Positions 52,363 through 62,378 are shown, numbered from the stretch's first letter. The stretch: 64,000 nucleotides of DNA from Nocardioides sp. Kera G14 (GCF_020715565.1 NZ_CP085839.1:2108001-2172000), one strand, 5' to 3'. Notes: generated from the letters alone by a model not told the origin. Made by a program: numbers and translations.

Positions 52363-53444
52363 ACCGCCGCTCACGCGTGGGGGCCGTCGCGGTCGAGCTG
52401 ACCAACGATGAGATTGAGGCCATGACCGCGGTCCTCCGATCTGGACGGCTTGTCCAGGGCGAGCAGGTCGCGCATTTCGAGGCGGAGTTCGCCGACCTCG
52501 TCGCCGGCGCGCACTGCGTAGCGGTGAATTCGGGCACGAGTGCACTCCATGTTGCGCTTCTCGCTGCCGGCATCGGAGCCGGTGACGAAGTCATCGTGCC
52601 GTCGTTCACCTTCGCCGCCACGGCGAATGCTGTGGCTCTGACAGGGGCGACGCCCATCTTCGCTGACATCGAACCGGTGACCTTCTGTCTCGACCCACGG
52701 GAAGTCGAAGCCCGGATTACGCGGCGCACGCGGGCAATCGTGCCGGTGCACCTCTACGGCCATCCCGCCGACATGCCCCGCCTGCTCGAGGTCGCCTCTC
52801 GACACGATCTCCTGGTGATCGAGGACGCGTGTCAGGCGCACGCCGCGGCAGTGGACACCGCACCAGTCGGCTCGCTCGGCCACATGGCTGCCTTCAGCTT
52901 CTACGCCACTAAGAACATGACGACCGGTGAGGGTGGGATGCTCACGACCAAAGATCCCGAACTGGCCCTGCGAGCGCGCCTGCTACGGAACCAGGGGATG
53001 GAGCGCAGGTACGAGAACGAGCTGATCGGGCTCAACTATCGGATGACCGACGTTGCGGCGGCTCTGGGGCGGATCCAGTTGACCAAGCTGCCGGCAATGA
53101 ACTCAGCGCGGCGCGCGATCGCCCTCAACTATGACGCCACGATTAGGGGCCTGGTGCTGCCACAGGTTCGCGACGGTTTCTCGCATGTCTTCCACCAGTA
53201 CACGGTGCGCTCTGACAGGCGTGACGAGCTGATGGCGTTCCTTGACGCTCGAGGCATCGACAGTGCGGTGTACTACCCGATTCCCGCCCATCGGCTGCCC
53301 TCCTTCGCCAGTTCGGGCGAGCCGCTGACCGAGACGGACCGCTCAGCGACCGAGGTCCTGTCCCTCCCGATCCGGCCAGGCCTGTCGCCGGACGATCAGT
53401 CGCGTGTCATCGACGCCGTCAACGAGTTCGGCGACCTTCGATGA
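52359..53444 (+). CDS. DegT/DnrJ/EryC1 aminotransferase (WbpE-like)
   Basis: PLP-dependent sugar aminotransferase of 361 residues. It has VAVNSGTSALHVALLAAGIGAGDEVIVPSF (the cofactor phosphate region, of which NSGTSAL is key), IEDACQAHAA, the Schiff-base Lys in FYATKNMTTGEGG and NYRMTDVAAALGRIQL. It would convert a 3-keto-sugar nucleotide to the 3-amine using glutamate. Start and stop overlap the neighbours (ATGA at both ends), so stoichiometric expression is likely. The product, judged by cassette order, may be a 2,3-diamino sugar. Confidence 0.9.
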   Translation: MNRRSRVGAVAVELTNDEIEAMTAVLRSGRLVQGEQVAHFEAEFADLVAGAHCVAVNSGTSALHVALLAAGIGAGDEVIVPSFTFAATANAVALTGATPIFADIEPVTFCLDPREVEARITRRTRAIVPVHLYGHPADMPRLLEVASRHDLLVIEDACQAHAAAVDTAPVGSLGHMAAFSFYATKNMTTGEGGMLTTKDPELALRARLLRNQGMERRYENELIGLNYRMTDVAAALGRIQLTKLPAMNSARRAIALNYDATIRGLVLPQVRDGFSHVFHQYTVRSDRRDELMAFLDARGIDSAVYYPIPAHRLPSFASSGEPLTETDRSATEVLSLPIRPGLSPDDQSRVIDAVNEFGDLR

Positions 53445-54427
53445 CCGGGATGTTGAGAGCTGCCGTCGTGGGCGTGGGGCAGATGGGCCGGCACCACGCG
53501 CGGGTGCTCTCGTCGATGGAGGGCGTCGAGCTGGTCGCAGTGGTCGATCCCCGACCACAATCCGATCCACACGTGGAGTCCCTGAGGGTGCATGACCTCG
53601 CGGCACTCGAACGGCTCACGCTTGACATGGCGATCGTCGCTGTGCCGACGGCCGTGCACGCGTCGGTGGCCGAACTCCTCTTCGAACGCGGAACGCACGT
53701 CCTAATCGAGAAGCCCGTCGCGCCGACAGCTGCTCAGGCACGCATGATCGCCGACGCTGCAGCGCGAACCGGGGTGATCGCCTGCGTGGGTCACATCGAG
53801 CGATTCAATCCCGCCCTCCAGTCCCTGCGCCAGCGCCTGGCTCGTGGCGACCTCGGCGAGATTTATCAGATCGCCACTCGCCGGCAAGGACCCTTCCCGG
53901 AGCGCATCGCCGATGTCGGCGTGATTCTCGACCTCGCCACCCATGACATCGATACGACTGCGTGGGTCGCAGGCAAGCCGTATACGGCGGTCTCGGCCCA
54001 GACGGCCAACCGATCGGGTCGTGAGCACGAAGACCTTGTCGCTGCGGTGGGCACATTGGCCGACGGCACGGTGGTTAACCACCTGGTCAACTGGCTCTCA
54101 CCCCTGAAGGAACGGGTGACCGTCGTCACAGGTGAGCGTGGGACCTTCGTCGCTGACACCCTGACCGCTGACCTCACGATCTACGAGAACGGGGCACAGC
54201 CAGTCGAGTGGGAGGCGCTCAAGTCTTTCCGCGGCGTCGTCCAGGGCGATATGACCCGGTTCGCCATCGCGAAGCAGGAGCCGCTTCGGAACGAACTCAT
54301 GGCCTTCCGAGATGCCGTCCGTGGCGAGTCCATGGACGTGGTCGGCGTGGAGGACGCCGCTCTGACAGTCGCCGTGGCAGAGGAGATGCTTCAGAGCAGC
54401 CGCGGTCAGGCGACTGGCCGAGCATGA
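53441..54427 (+). CDS. Gfo/Idh/MocA sugar-nucleotide dehydrogenase (WbpB-like)
   Basis: The 328-residue NAD-dependent dehydrogenase has AAVVGVGQMGRHHARVLS, the catalytic EKP in LIEKPVAPT, and the second-domain DLATHDIDTTAWVAG. Together with the adjacent aminotransferase and acetyltransferase it fits the WbpB-WbpE-WbpD route, which oxidises C3 of a UDP-GlcNAc-type sugar before transamination. A WbpA-type 6-dehydrogenase is not in the window. Its last 22 bases overlap the convergent flippase gene. Confidence 0.88.
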   Translation: MTGMLRAAVVGVGQMGRHHARVLSSMEGVELVAVVDPRPQSDPHVESLRVHDLAALERLTLDMAIVAVPTAVHASVAELLFERGTHVLIEKPVAPTAAQARMIADAAARTGVIACVGHIERFNPALQSLRQRLARGDLGEIYQIATRRQGPFPERIADVGVILDLATHDIDTTAWVAGKPYTAVSAQTANRSGREHEDLVAAVGTLADGTVVNHLVNWLSPLKERVTVVTGERGTFVADTLTADLTIYENGAQPVEWEALKSFRGVVQGDMTRFAIAKQEPLRNELMAFRDAVRGESMDVVGVEDAALTVAVAEEMLQSSRGQATGRA

Positions 54428-55641
54428 GCATCGTTCTGCCGGCGGAGGCTCTGAAACAGGTTCACGACGGCCGCGCACAACGGCCCCACCATTCCGGCAA
54501 GGAGGACCGCGTCCGCAACTCCCAAGGGCAGCAGCAGCGCCACGACCGTTACTAGAAGACCTGCGACCCATCCGGCGATCTCGGGCGCGCCTTGGCGCAG
54601 AGCGGTGAGCACCATGCCCGACGTCATGGCGAGCGCCAGGAGGAGCGTTCCGACGCTGAGCTCAATCGCTGCGCCGCGAGTGATCTGGTAGTCCGGCCCG
54701 AAGACGGCGCGTAGGGCCGCGGGGCCGATTGTTACGGCCAGGGCCGAGAGCGGCACAGCAGCGACCAGCACCGCTCTCCACGACCACCACACAGCCGCCC
54801 CCGCAGAAGCATGAGACCTCAGGGCCCTGATGAGGAGGATCGGACGCAAGCCGCTCACCAGGACCAGCGGCGCGCGGAACAGGAGGAGGGCCGCGAACAC
54901 CGGCGCGACGTCACCGGTGGGAAGGCCCCTCAAGAAGCCGGCCAGCATGGGCATTCCGCTGAGGAGCACAGACGCACAGCCGGTGGCCGTCATGGTCAGC
55001 ACCAGACGAAGTCGCGAGCGACCGGCAGGTAAACCCGAGCCGTCGGCGGCACCTGCCCTCCGCGGCGCTCGGTACGCAGCGCACACATAGGCGGGAAGGC
55101 CCAAGGCGAGCGCCCACACCCATGTCGGAGCATCACTCAATCCACAGAGGGTCACCAGGACCAGACGAACCACTGAGTCGAGTGCCGTGAGCGCGAAGTA
55201 CCAGCCCCAAGCGCCTCGCGCCGATGCTCGGCCGAGAGCCGTGAAGAGGGGGACCATGCCCACACACCCGATGACGAGGGCCGCGAGCGTGAAGCCGCCG
55301 AACTCCCCACGCGGCAGCAGGGCCCACGCGATCAGCGCGAAACCGCAGGCGCTGACCAGGCCGACTCCGGTCGAGCCTGATGCGGTTTCGCCCCGGAGTT
55401 CCTCCCGCATGGCATGGAACTGGAGGCCGAGCGCCAGGCCACCGAAGCCGAACAGCAGCGACCACAGTGTGGCGAACAGTGCGTAGTCCGCAGTGCTCGA
55501 GAGTCTCGCCACGATGACGGTAGCGACCCAGGCACCGATCGACGCGATGGCGCTGGCGCCGCTCGCCGCGGCCGCTGACGCGCGCCTGGCCGACGGGAGC
55601 CGGCCCTTGACCCACCGCTTGACGGGCTTGCCGAGCGTCAC
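54406..55641 (-). CDS. Wzx-like polysaccharide flippase
   Basis: The 411-residue protein has about twelve membrane helices and a basic cytoplasmic head ([20 protein letters not shown]), in the style of Wzx/MATE-like flippases of lipid-linked oligosaccharides. It likely exports the product of the divergently facing sugar cassette. It is on the opposite strand and its GTG start overlaps the trpD stop (GTGA), so it is translated with trpD. The match to Wzx is by topology and context; a GtrA- or O-antigen-ligase-like role is less likely. Confidence 0.75.
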   Translation of the reverse strand: MTLGKPVKRWVKGRLPSARRASAAAASGASAIASIGAWVATVIVARLSSTADYALFATLWSLLFGFGGLALGLQFHAMREELRGETASGSTGVGLVSACGFALIAWALLPRGEFGGFTLAALVIGCVGMVPLFTALGRASARGAWGWYFALTALDSVVRLVLVTLCGLSDAPTWVWALALGLPAYVCAAYRAPRRAGAADGSGLPAGRSRLRLVLTMTATGCASVLLSGMPMLAGFLRGLPTGDVAPVFAALLLFRAPLVLVSGLRPILLIRALRSHASAGAAVWWSWRAVLVAAVPLSALAVTIGPAALRAVFGPDYQITRGAAIELSVGTLLLALAMTSGMVLTALRQGAPEIAGWVAGLLVTVVALLLPLGVADAVLLAGMVGPLCAAVVNLFQSLRRQNDAHARPVA

Positions 55642-56669
55642 GCGGTGGCGGCAACCCAGCGGTCGAGGACGGCCTGGGCGGCGCCGGAGTCGATCGCCTC
55701 GGTGGCCTTGGCGATGCCGGCCGCGAGGGCGGTGGCGACGGCCGTGCCGGCGGCCTCGTGCACAGCGAGGCCGGCGCCGGCGTTGAGGAGTACGGCGTCA
55801 CGGACCGCCCCGGTCTTGCCGGCCAACAGGTCGCGGATCACCTGGGCGTTGAAGGCGGCGTCGCCGCCGCGCAGGTCCTCGGCGGTGGTGAGCTCGATGC
55901 CGAAGTCACCGGGGTCGATCGCATGCGTCGACACGTCGCCGTCGTGGACGGCCCAGATTGTCGACGGACCGGTCGTGGTCAGCTCGTCGAGGCCGTCGTC
56001 GCCGCGGAAGACCCAGGCGTCGACGCCGCGGGCGGCGAAGACGCCCGCCATGACCGGTGCCGAGCGCAGGTCGGCGCAGCCGATCGCTGACGCTGCTGGT
56101 CGGGCGGGGTTGGTGAGCGGCCCCAGCAGGTTGAAGGACGTCCCGACGCCGAGCTCGCGGCGCGGCACGGCGGCGTGACGCATCGCGGGGTGGAAGGCGG
56201 CGGAGAAGAGGAACGTGATGCCGACCTCGTCGGCGACCTCGGCCACCCGGGAGATCGGCAGGTCGAGGCGGATGCCCAGCGCCTCGAGCACGTCAGCAGA
56301 CCCGGACTGGGAGGAGGCGGAGCGGTTGCCGTGCTTCACGACCTTCGCACCGGCGCCGGCGGCGACGAGGGCCGACATGGTGGAGATGTTGACCGACATC
56401 GAGCGGTCCCCGCCGGTGCCGACGATGTCGAGGAGTCGGCCGGGCACGGAGATCGGGTTGGCCTTGGCCAGCATCGCGGCCGCGAGACCACCGAGCTCGT
56501 CGACCGTCTCGCCCTTGGCGCGGAGCGCGATCGCGAAACCGGCGATCTGCGCCGGCGTCGCCTCACCGGACAGGATCTCGCCCATCGCCCATTCGGCCTG
56601 CTCGGCAGAGAGGTCGGCGCGTGCGACGAGGGGCCCGAGGACGTCGGGCCAGGAGAGCTGCGCGTTCAT
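55638..56669 (-). CDS. trpD: Anthranilate phosphoribosyltransferase
   Basis: TrpD joins anthranilate to phosphoribosyl pyrophosphate in tryptophan synthesis. The 343-residue protein has the PRPP motif [35 protein letters not shown] and the anthranilate-site block [16 protein letters not shown] 56669 overlaps the receiver-like gene stop (ATGA); a longer upstream frame is not real. No other trp gene is nearby, as in M. tuberculosis (Rv2192c). Its stop overlaps the flippase start. Confidence 0.95.
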   Translation of the reverse strand: MNAQLSWPDVLGPLVARADLSAEQAEWAMGEILSGEATPAQIAGFAIALRAKGETVDELGGLAAAMLAKANPISVPGRLLDIVGTGGDRSMSVNISTMSALVAAGAGAKVVKHGNRSASSQSGSADVLEALGIRLDLPISRVAEVADEVGITFLFSAAFHPAMRHAAVPRRELGVGTSFNLLGPLTNPARPAASAIGCADLRSAPVMAGVFAARGVDAWVFRGDDGLDELTTTGPSTIWAVHDGDVSTHAIDPGDFGIELTTAEDLRGGDAAFNAQVIRDLLAGKTGAVRDAVLLNAGAGLAVHEAAGTAVATALAAGIAKATEAIDSGAAQAVLDRWVAATA

Positions 56670-57070
56670 GCGGTCGCAGGTACGTGCTCGCGCAGGAGCG
56701 CGATGACCTTCTGGGCGAGCTCGATCGGGTCGATCGGCTGCGGCACCGCCGCCTCCGCACGCGACCAGGACGCGAGCCACGAGTCCTGCGGCCGACCCGT
56801 GAGGACGACGATCGGCGGGCAGGTCGAGAGCTCGTCCTTGAGCTGCTTCGCGATCCCCAGTCCCCCGGCGGGCACGGCCTCGCCGTCGAGGATCATCAGG
56901 TCGACGCCCTCGTCGGCGTACCGGATCACGACCGGCTCGGTCGCGACCTCGAGGTACTCCAGCTCGGGAAGGCTCGGATGCGGCCGCCGGCCCAGCGCAC
57001 GCATGACCTGCGCGCGGGTCTCGATGTCGTCGCTGTAGACGAGGACCTTCAACGGCTTCGATGCGGTCAC
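56666..57070 (-). CDS. Degenerate response-regulator receiver upstream of trpD
   Basis: The 134-residue protein has a receiver-like fold: VYSDDIETR with the acidic pair and [11 protein letters not shown] with the phospho-Asp position. The conserved Lys near the C terminus is replaced (VPQPIDP where xKPxD is usual), and there is no output domain. It may be a phosphorylation-independent partner or a pseudo-receiver. GTG 57070 is leaderless: TAGAGT (57078-57083), lying on the ctaG stop codon, ends 7 nt before it. It is coupled to trpD by ATGA. Confidence 0.78.
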   Translation of the reverse strand: MTASKPLKVLVYSDDIETRAQVMRALGRRPHPSLPELEYLEVATEPVVIRYADEGVDLMILDGEAVPAGGLGIAKQLKDELSTCPPIVVLTGRPQDSWLASWSRAEAAVPQPIDPIELAQKVIALLREHVPATA

Positions 57071-57077
57071 CTTCGTG

Positions 57078-57083
57078 ACTCTA
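57078..57083 (-). promoter_or_regulatory. -10 element for the receiver-trpD-flippase operon
   Basis: TAGAGT on the minus strand contains the ctaG TAG stop and ends 7 nt before GTG 57070, giving trpD and the flippase a promoter separate from ctaG. Confidence 0.5.
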
Positions 57084-58013
57084 CTCCGCGACAGCCTTCT
57101 CGGCAGCCGCCTTGGCGGCAGCCCGCTCGCGCGCCTCACGCGCCTCCAGGAGATCGAGGCGGCGGTCCTCCCGCTCCCCCTCCCTCATCGACTGCCGCAC
57201 CCACTGGGTGAAGAGCACGCCGAAGAAGATCAGGCCCACGAAGTCACCGGCACCCCACAACAAGCCACCGGCGAGGTTCTGGTCCGCAGCAGGGTCGGGA
57301 AGCCAGGAGCCCATCGGCCCCTGGTGCAGATCGGGGTACCAGGAACCGCCGAGCAGGGTCGACTGCCCCATGATCGTGATGCCGAGGAACGCGTGGAACG
57401 GCAGCGTCATGACGGTCAGCAGCACCCGGAAGGGGTACGAGACGCGACCGGGGATCGGGTCGACCCCCATCAGGGGCCAGAAGAAGAGCGAGCCGACGAG
57501 CACGAGGTGCAGGTGCATCATCTCGTGCACGAAGTCGTGGTGGAGGGAGGCGGGGTACCAGCCCGAGAAGTAGAGGGCCCACGGGGAGACGACGTACAGC
57601 AGGAACGTCAGCGGCGGGAAGCTGAGCACCTTGACGACTCGTGAGTGCAGGACGGCCAGCAGCCAGCGGCGGGGCGCCGGCGGCAGCGTCCGGAGTGCGA
57701 GCGTCACCGGTGCGCCGAGCGCGAGCGACAGCGGCACCAGCATCGAGAGGACCATGTGCTGGCCCATGTGCACCGACAGCAGCGTCGTGTCGTACGCCGC
57801 CCACCCGGACTGCGTCACGACGAAGAAGGAGCCCATCCCGACCCCCACGAAGGAGATCGTCCGGCCGATCGGCCAGCGGTCCCCGCGGCGCCGCAGCACC
57901 ACCACGCCCCAGACGTAGAGGCCGACCGCCCAGACCGTCACGACGAACGGAATCGGCGCCATCCCCCACTGCTCGAAGAACGAGGACCAGCCGAACGGGG
58001 GTAGATCAGGCAC
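57081..58013 (-). CDS. ctaG: Cytochrome c oxidase assembly factor (CtaG family)
   Basis: The 310-residue protein has about seven membrane helices and conserved histidines in [14 protein letters not shown] and [17 protein letters not shown], the layout of Caa3_CtaG copper-delivery/assembly proteins. It should help assemble the binuclear copper centre of the oxidase whose subunit III is divergently encoded next door. The charged C terminus ([19 protein letters not shown]) is a helical tail. GTG 58013 has TACAGT 6 nt upstream (58020-58025). Confidence 0.85.
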   Translation of the reverse strand: MPDLPPFGWSSFFEQWGMAPIPFVVTVWAVGLYVWGVVVLRRRGDRWPIGRTISFVGVGMGSFFVVTQSGWAAYDTTLLSVHMGQHMVLSMLVPLSLALGAPVTLALRTLPPAPRRWLLAVLHSRVVKVLSFPPLTFLLYVVSPWALYFSGWYPASLHHDFVHEMMHLHLVLVGSLFFWPLMGVDPIPGRVSYPFRVLLTVMTLPFHAFLGITIMGQSTLLGGSWYPDLHQGPMGSWLPDPAADQNLAGGLLWGAGDFVGLIFFGVLFTQWVRQSMREGEREDRRLDLLEAREARERAAAKAAAEKAVAE

Positions 58014-58019
58014 GCATCC

Positions 58020-58068
58020 ACTGTAATCGGGGGGTCGGGGTGGCTCTCTGTCCGGCTACCGACATAAT
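58020..58068. promoter_or_regulatory. Divergent leaderless promoters, ctaG / ctaE
   Basis: TACAGT (minus, 58025-58020) is 6 nt before the ctaG GTG. CATAAT (plus, 58063-58068) is 7 nt before the ctaE GTG at 58076. Here the two hexamers are separate, unlike the shared-TA pairs. Confidence 0.5.
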
Positions 58069-58075
58069 GAGGCCC

Positions 58076-58717
58076 GTGGCGACTGCAGCTTCAGCACTTC
58101 CGGCATCCCGTCTTCACGGGCAGCACGACCGACCGAGCATGGTCCAGGTCGGCACGATCATCTGGCTCTCCTCGGAGCTGATGTTCTTCGCCGCCCTGTT
58201 CGCGGCGTACTTCACGATCCGCTCGGTCAGCCCCGAGCTGTGGCCGCAGAACACGAGCCACCTCAACGTGCCGTTCGCGCTCACCAACACGATCATCCTC
58301 GTGCTCAGCTCGGTGACCTGCCAGATGGGTGTTTTCAAGGCCGAGGCCGGCCTCGTGGGCCGCACCGGCTCGGTCTTCAACCCGATGACCTGGGGCCTGC
58401 GTGAGTGGTTCGTCCTCACCTACATCATGGGTGCGATCTTCATCGCCGGTCAGGCCACCGAGTACGCCTCGCTGATCCAGGAGGGCATCACGATCCCCTC
58501 GTCGGCGTACGGCACGATGTTCTACCTGACCACCGGCTTCCACGGCATCCACGTCACCGGCGGCCTGATCGCCTTCCTGCTCATCCTGGGCCGCACCTTC
58601 ATCGCGCGCCGCTTCACCTACGAGCAGGCCGTGAGCGCGATCGTCGTCTCGTACTACTGGCACTTCGTCGACGTGGTGTGGATCGGGCTCTTCGCCTCGA
58701 TCTACATCATCAAGTGA
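58076..58717 (+). CDS. ctaE: Cytochrome c oxidase subunit III
   Basis: The 213-residue integral membrane subunit of the aa3 oxidase has five or six membrane helices with [32 protein letters not shown] and [14 protein letters not shown], all standard subunit III blocks. The GTG start is leaderless (CATAAT 7 nt before). It is followed 34 nt later by qcrC, so subunit III of the oxidase is co-expressed with the bc1 complex, as in the actinobacterial bc1-aa3 supercomplex. Confidence 0.95.
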   Translation: MATAASALPASRLHGQHDRPSMVQVGTIIWLSSELMFFAALFAAYFTIRSVSPELWPQNTSHLNVPFALTNTIILVLSSVTCQMGVFKAEAGLVGRTGSVFNPMTWGLREWFVLTYIMGAIFIAGQATEYASLIQEGITIPSSAYGTMFYLTTGFHGIHVTGGLIAFLLILGRTFIARRFTYEQAVSAIVVSYYWHFVDVVWIGLFASIYIIK

Positions 58718-58751
58718 CACCGGCCGCACGCACCGAAGTTAGGACTGTCCC

Positions 58752-59621
58752 TTGCGCCTCCTGAACCGCTCCGCCGGTCGCCTCTCGCGGCACCGTCGTG
58801 GCCCCATCGCCGGCCTCGTCGTGCTGCTGGCAGCCCTCTGCCTCTCCGGTGGCCTGTACGCCGCCTTCTCGCCGTCCTCCGCGGCTGACGACTCCAGCAT
58901 CGGTGACGCCGCGAAGGGCAAGGAGCTCTTCCTCGTCGGCTGCGCCTTCTGCCACGGCCAGAACGCCGAGGGTCAGACCGACATCAACGGCAAGCTCATC
59001 GGCCCGAGCCTCGCCGGCGTGGGTGCCGCCTCCGTCGACTTCCAGGTCGGCACCGGCCGGATGCCGCTGGCCGCCCCCGGCCAGCAGGCGCCGTCGAAGA
59101 AGAAGGTCTACACCGACGAGGAGATCGCGGACCTCGCGGCGTACGTCGCCAGCCTGGCCCCCGGCCCCGCGATCCCGACGGCCAAGGACTACTCCACGGA
59201 CGGCCTCACCAAGGAGCAGAAGGAGGAGGCGATCGTCCGCGGTGGCCAGATCTTCCTGACCAACTGCACCGCCTGCCACAACTTCACCGGTGAGGGTGGC
59301 GCCATGCCGCGCGGCGGCTACGCCCCCAAGCTGCTCGACACCACCCCGAAGCACATCTACGAGGCCATGCTCACGGGTCCGCAGTCGATGGACACCTTCT
59401 CCAACGGCAACCTGTCGCCCGAGGAGAAGCGTGACGTCATCGCCTACATCGGCTCGATGAAGGAGGAGCCCGGCTACGGCGGCTTCTCCCTCGGCAACCT
59501 CGGTCCGGTGAGCGAAGGCCTCTTCGCCTGGATCGTCGGCCTGGGCGTCCTCGTCGGCTTCGCCGTCTGGATCGCCGCCCACACCACCCGTACCAGCAAG
59601 AGGAAGGGCCTGAGCGCGTGA
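58752..59621 (+). CDS. qcrC: QcrC, dihaem cytochrome c of the bc1 complex
   Basis: The 289-residue subunit has an N-terminal membrane anchor (about 20-40), two haem c sites, CAFCH (about 64-68) and CTACH (about 172-176), and a C-terminal membrane helix (about 252-272). Two haems let it pass electrons straight to the aa3 oxidase without soluble cytochrome c. The start is TTG, supported by AGGAC 7 nt upstream. The stop overlaps the qcrA start. Confidence 0.95.
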   Translation: MRLLNRSAGRLSRHRRGPIAGLVVLLAALCLSGGLYAAFSPSSAADDSSIGDAAKGKELFLVGCAFCHGQNAEGQTDINGKLIGPSLAGVGAASVDFQVGTGRMPLAAPGQQAPSKKKVYTDEEIADLAAYVASLAPGPAIPTAKDYSTDGLTKEQKEEAIVRGGQIFLTNCTACHNFTGEGGAMPRGGYAPKLLDTTPKHIYEAMLTGPQSMDTFSNGNLSPEEKRDVIAYIGSMKEEPGYGGFSLGNLGPVSEGLFAWIVGLGVLVGFAVWIAAHTTRTSKRKGLSA

Positions 59622-60730
59622 GCACCGACCAGCACACGGAGTCTCACCACGAGCTGAACGTGTCGACCGACGCGTTGCTCGCGGACCCGGGGCTGCACGA
59701 GCACGTCTGGCGTCCCACCGACGTCGACCCCGCGGCCGAGCGCCGCGCGGAGCGTCAGGTGGCCGTCCTGTTCGGCCTCTCGGCCGTCTCCACGATCCTC
59801 TTCGTGGTCTCCTACTTCGCGATCAAGAGCGGCATCGACGGTGACACGTTCATCGGCCTCGGCGCCTCGAACGTCGCCCTCGGCGTCTTCCTCGGCCTCG
59901 CGCTCCTCTTCATCGGCATCGGCATCATCCAGTGGGCCCGCAAGCTCATGGCCGACGTCGAGCTCGCCGAGGAGCGCCACCCGGCCTCCTCCTCCCTCGA
60001 GGACCGCTCGGCCACCGTCGCCGCGCTCCAGCAGGGCATCGAGGAGTCGGGCATCGCCCGCCGCCCCCTCGTCCGCAACTCGCTGCTCGGCGCGGTGACC
60101 CTCCTCGTCGCACCGGTGGTCGTCCTGCTGCGCGACCTCGGCCCGCTCCCCAACCAGGTCGTCGGCGAGTACGCCGGCGCCGGCCTCGAGCACACCGTGT
60201 GGAGCAAGGGCATGCGCGTCGTCCGCGACGTCGTCGGCACACCGATCAAGGCCTCCGACGTCGAGATCGGTGACCTCTTCAACGCCGAGCCCGAAGCGAT
60301 CTTCCCGACCGAGGAGAACGGCCAGCCCGAGCTCGAGGGCACGGAGCTGCAGGTCGCCAAGTCCAAGGCCGCGATCGTCATGCTCCGGATGAACCCCGAC
60401 GACATCGTCAGCAACGCGACCCGCAACTGGTCGGTCGACGGCATCGTCGCCTACTCCAAGATCTGCACCCACGTCGGCTGCCCGATCTCGCTCAACGAGC
60501 GCACCACGCACCACCTGCTGTGCCCGTGCCACCAGTCGACGTTCGACCTCGCCGACTCCGGCAAGGTCGTCTTCGGCCCGGCCGGCCGCCACCTCCCGCA
60601 GCTGCCCCTCGGCGTCGACGACGAGGGCTACCTCATCGCGCTGTCCGACTTCCCGGAGCCGGTCGGCCCCAGCTACTGGCAGCGCAACACCGAGTCGCCT
60701 GACGAGGTCCAGAAGAAGGCGGGCATCTGA
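59618..60730 (+). CDS. qcrA: QcrA, Rieske iron-sulfur subunit
   Basis: The 370-residue subunit has three membrane helices (within about 48-180) and a C-terminal Rieske domain with the two [2Fe-2S] boxes CTHVGC and CPCHQSTFD (about 283-306). It takes an electron from menaquinol. The N-terminal acidic extension of about 40 residues is typical of actinobacterial QcrA. GTG 59618 overlaps qcrC, and the stop overlaps the qcrB ATG by one base. Confidence 0.95.
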   Translation: MSTDQHTESHHELNVSTDALLADPGLHEHVWRPTDVDPAAERRAERQVAVLFGLSAVSTILFVVSYFAIKSGIDGDTFIGLGASNVALGVFLGLALLFIGIGIIQWARKLMADVELAEERHPASSSLEDRSATVAALQQGIEESGIARRPLVRNSLLGAVTLLVAPVVVLLRDLGPLPNQVVGEYAGAGLEHTVWSKGMRVVRDVVGTPIKASDVEIGDLFNAEPEAIFPTEENGQPELEGTELQVAKSKAAIVMLRMNPDDIVSNATRNWSVDGIVAYSKICTHVGCPISLNERTTHHLLCPCHQSTFDLADSGKVVFGPAGRHLPQLPLGVDDEGYLIALSDFPEPVGPSYWQRNTESPDEVQKKAGI

Positions 60731-62361
60731 TGACCACCACCGCACCGACCGGCGCCCCCACCACGCGCGTCGGCAAGGCCGCCGAGTGGGCCGACGAGCG
60801 CCTCGGCCTCGCAGCCATGGGCAAGAAGAACCTCCGCAAGATCTTCCCGGACCACTGGTCCTTCATGCTCGGCGAGATCGCGCTGTGGAGCTTCGTCGTC
60901 CTGCTGCTCTCCGGCGTCTTCCTGACGCTGTGGTTCCAGCCCTCGATGGCGGAGACCACCTACCAGGGCTCCTACAACCAGCTGCGCGGCATCGAGATGT
61001 CGCAGGCCTACGCCTCGTCGCTGCACATCAGCTTCGACGTCCGCGGTGGACTGCTCATGCGGCAGATGCACCACTGGGCCGCGATGCTCTTCATCGCCGC
61101 GATGATGATCCACCTGCTGCGTGTCTTCTTCACCGGCGCGCACCGCAAGCCGCGTGAGCTCAACTGGGTGATCGGCTCGCTGCTGCTCCTGCTCGGCACG
61201 CTCGAGGGCTTCACCGGCTACTCGCTGCCTGACGACCTGCTGTCCGGCACCGGTATCCGGGCCGCGGACGGCTTCATCAAGGCGGTCCCGCTGGTCGGCA
61301 CGTACGTGTCGTTCTTCCTCTTCGGAGGCGAGTTCCCGGGTGACTCGATCATCCCGCGCCTCTACACGATCCACGTGCTGCTGATCCCGGGCCTCCTGCT
61401 GGCCCTGATCGCAGCCCACATGCTGCTGCTCGTCTACCACAAGCACACTCAGTGGGCGGGCCCCGGCCGGACCGAGAACAACGTCGTCGGCTTCCCGATG
61501 CTCCCGGTCTACGCCGCCAAGGCAGGCGGCTTCTTCTTCATCGTCTTCGGCGTCACGGCCCTCATGGGCGGCCTGCTGTCGCTCAACCCGGTGTGGAAAT
61601 TCGGCCCCTACGACCCGACGAAGGTCACCGCCGGTTCGCAGCCTGACTGGTACATGGGCTGGCCCGACGGCCTCCTCCGCATCATGCCGGGCTGGGAGTC
61701 ACACTTCTGGGGCTCGACGTGGAGCTGGAACGTCTTCGTCCCGGTCATCCTGACCCCGGGCGTCATGTTCACGATCCTGCTGATGCTGCCGTTCGTCGAG
61801 TCGTGGATCACCGGCGACAAGCGCGAGCACCACCTGCTCCAGCGTCCGCGCAACGCTCCGACCCGCACCGCGCTGATGGTCTCGCTCATGACCTTCTACG
61901 CGATGGCGTGGACGGCCGGTGGTAACGACCTGATCGCGATCAAGCTGCACGCGTCGATCAACCAGATCACGTACTACCTGCGTGCCCTGGTCTTCATCGG
62001 CCCGCTGATCGCCTTCATCGTCACGCGCCGGATCTGCATCTCGCTCCAGCGGCACACCAACGAGGAGCTCCTCCACGGCTACGAGTCGGGCGTGCTCATG
62101 CGCACCCCCGAGGGTGAGTACTACGAGAGGCACCTCCCCCTCCCGGTCGAGAAGGCCTTCACGTGGACCGTGGGCGACCGCAGCGCGGACGCCCTCAGCA
62201 CCGAGCCGCCGGCCAAGGGCCTGCGCGGCAAGCTGCGTGAGCTCTGGTACGCCGACGACGTCGACAAGCCGACGCTGGCGGAGTACGACGAGGCCCGGGC
62301 TCATCTCGAGCACGGCCACGGCGACGACCACGCCGAGCTCGAGGGTGGCCACGGCCACTGA
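60730..62361 (+). CDS. qcrB: QcrB, cytochrome b subunit
   Basis: The 543-residue cytochrome b subunit binds two haems b and the quinone sites. It has the N-terminal four-helix block with MRQMHHWAAMLFIAAMMIHLLRV and IHVLLIPGLLLALIAAHMLL (haem histidines), and PDWYMGWPDG near the Qo site. The last 20 residues are His/Gly-rich (GHGDDHAE, GGHGH), which could bind metal. It is the last gene before a strong hairpin at 62379-62423. Confidence 0.96.
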   Translation: MTTTAPTGAPTTRVGKAAEWADERLGLAAMGKKNLRKIFPDHWSFMLGEIALWSFVVLLLSGVFLTLWFQPSMAETTYQGSYNQLRGIEMSQAYASSLHISFDVRGGLLMRQMHHWAAMLFIAAMMIHLLRVFFTGAHRKPRELNWVIGSLLLLLGTLEGFTGYSLPDDLLSGTGIRAADGFIKAVPLVGTYVSFFLFGGEFPGDSIIPRLYTIHVLLIPGLLLALIAAHMLLLVYHKHTQWAGPGRTENNVVGFPMLPVYAAKAGGFFFIVFGVTALMGGLLSLNPVWKFGPYDPTKVTAGSQPDWYMGWPDGLLRIMPGWESHFWGSTWSWNVFVPVILTPGVMFTILLMLPFVESWITGDKREHHLLQRPRNAPTRTALMVSLMTFYAMAWTAGGNDLIAIKLHASINQITYYLRALVFIGPLIAFIVTRRICISLQRHTNEELLHGYESGVLMRTPEGEYYERHLPLPVEKAFTWTVGDRSADALSTEPPAKGLRGKLRELWYADDVDKPTLAEYDEARAHLEHGHGDDHAELEGGHGH

Positions 62362-62378
62362 CCCCGTCACGGGAATCT

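Noticed and set aside
49422..55641. Mobile element or genomic island borders around the sugar cassette
   Set aside because: No integrase, transposase, tRNA or flanking direct repeats were seen; insertion is inferred only from gene order and composition.
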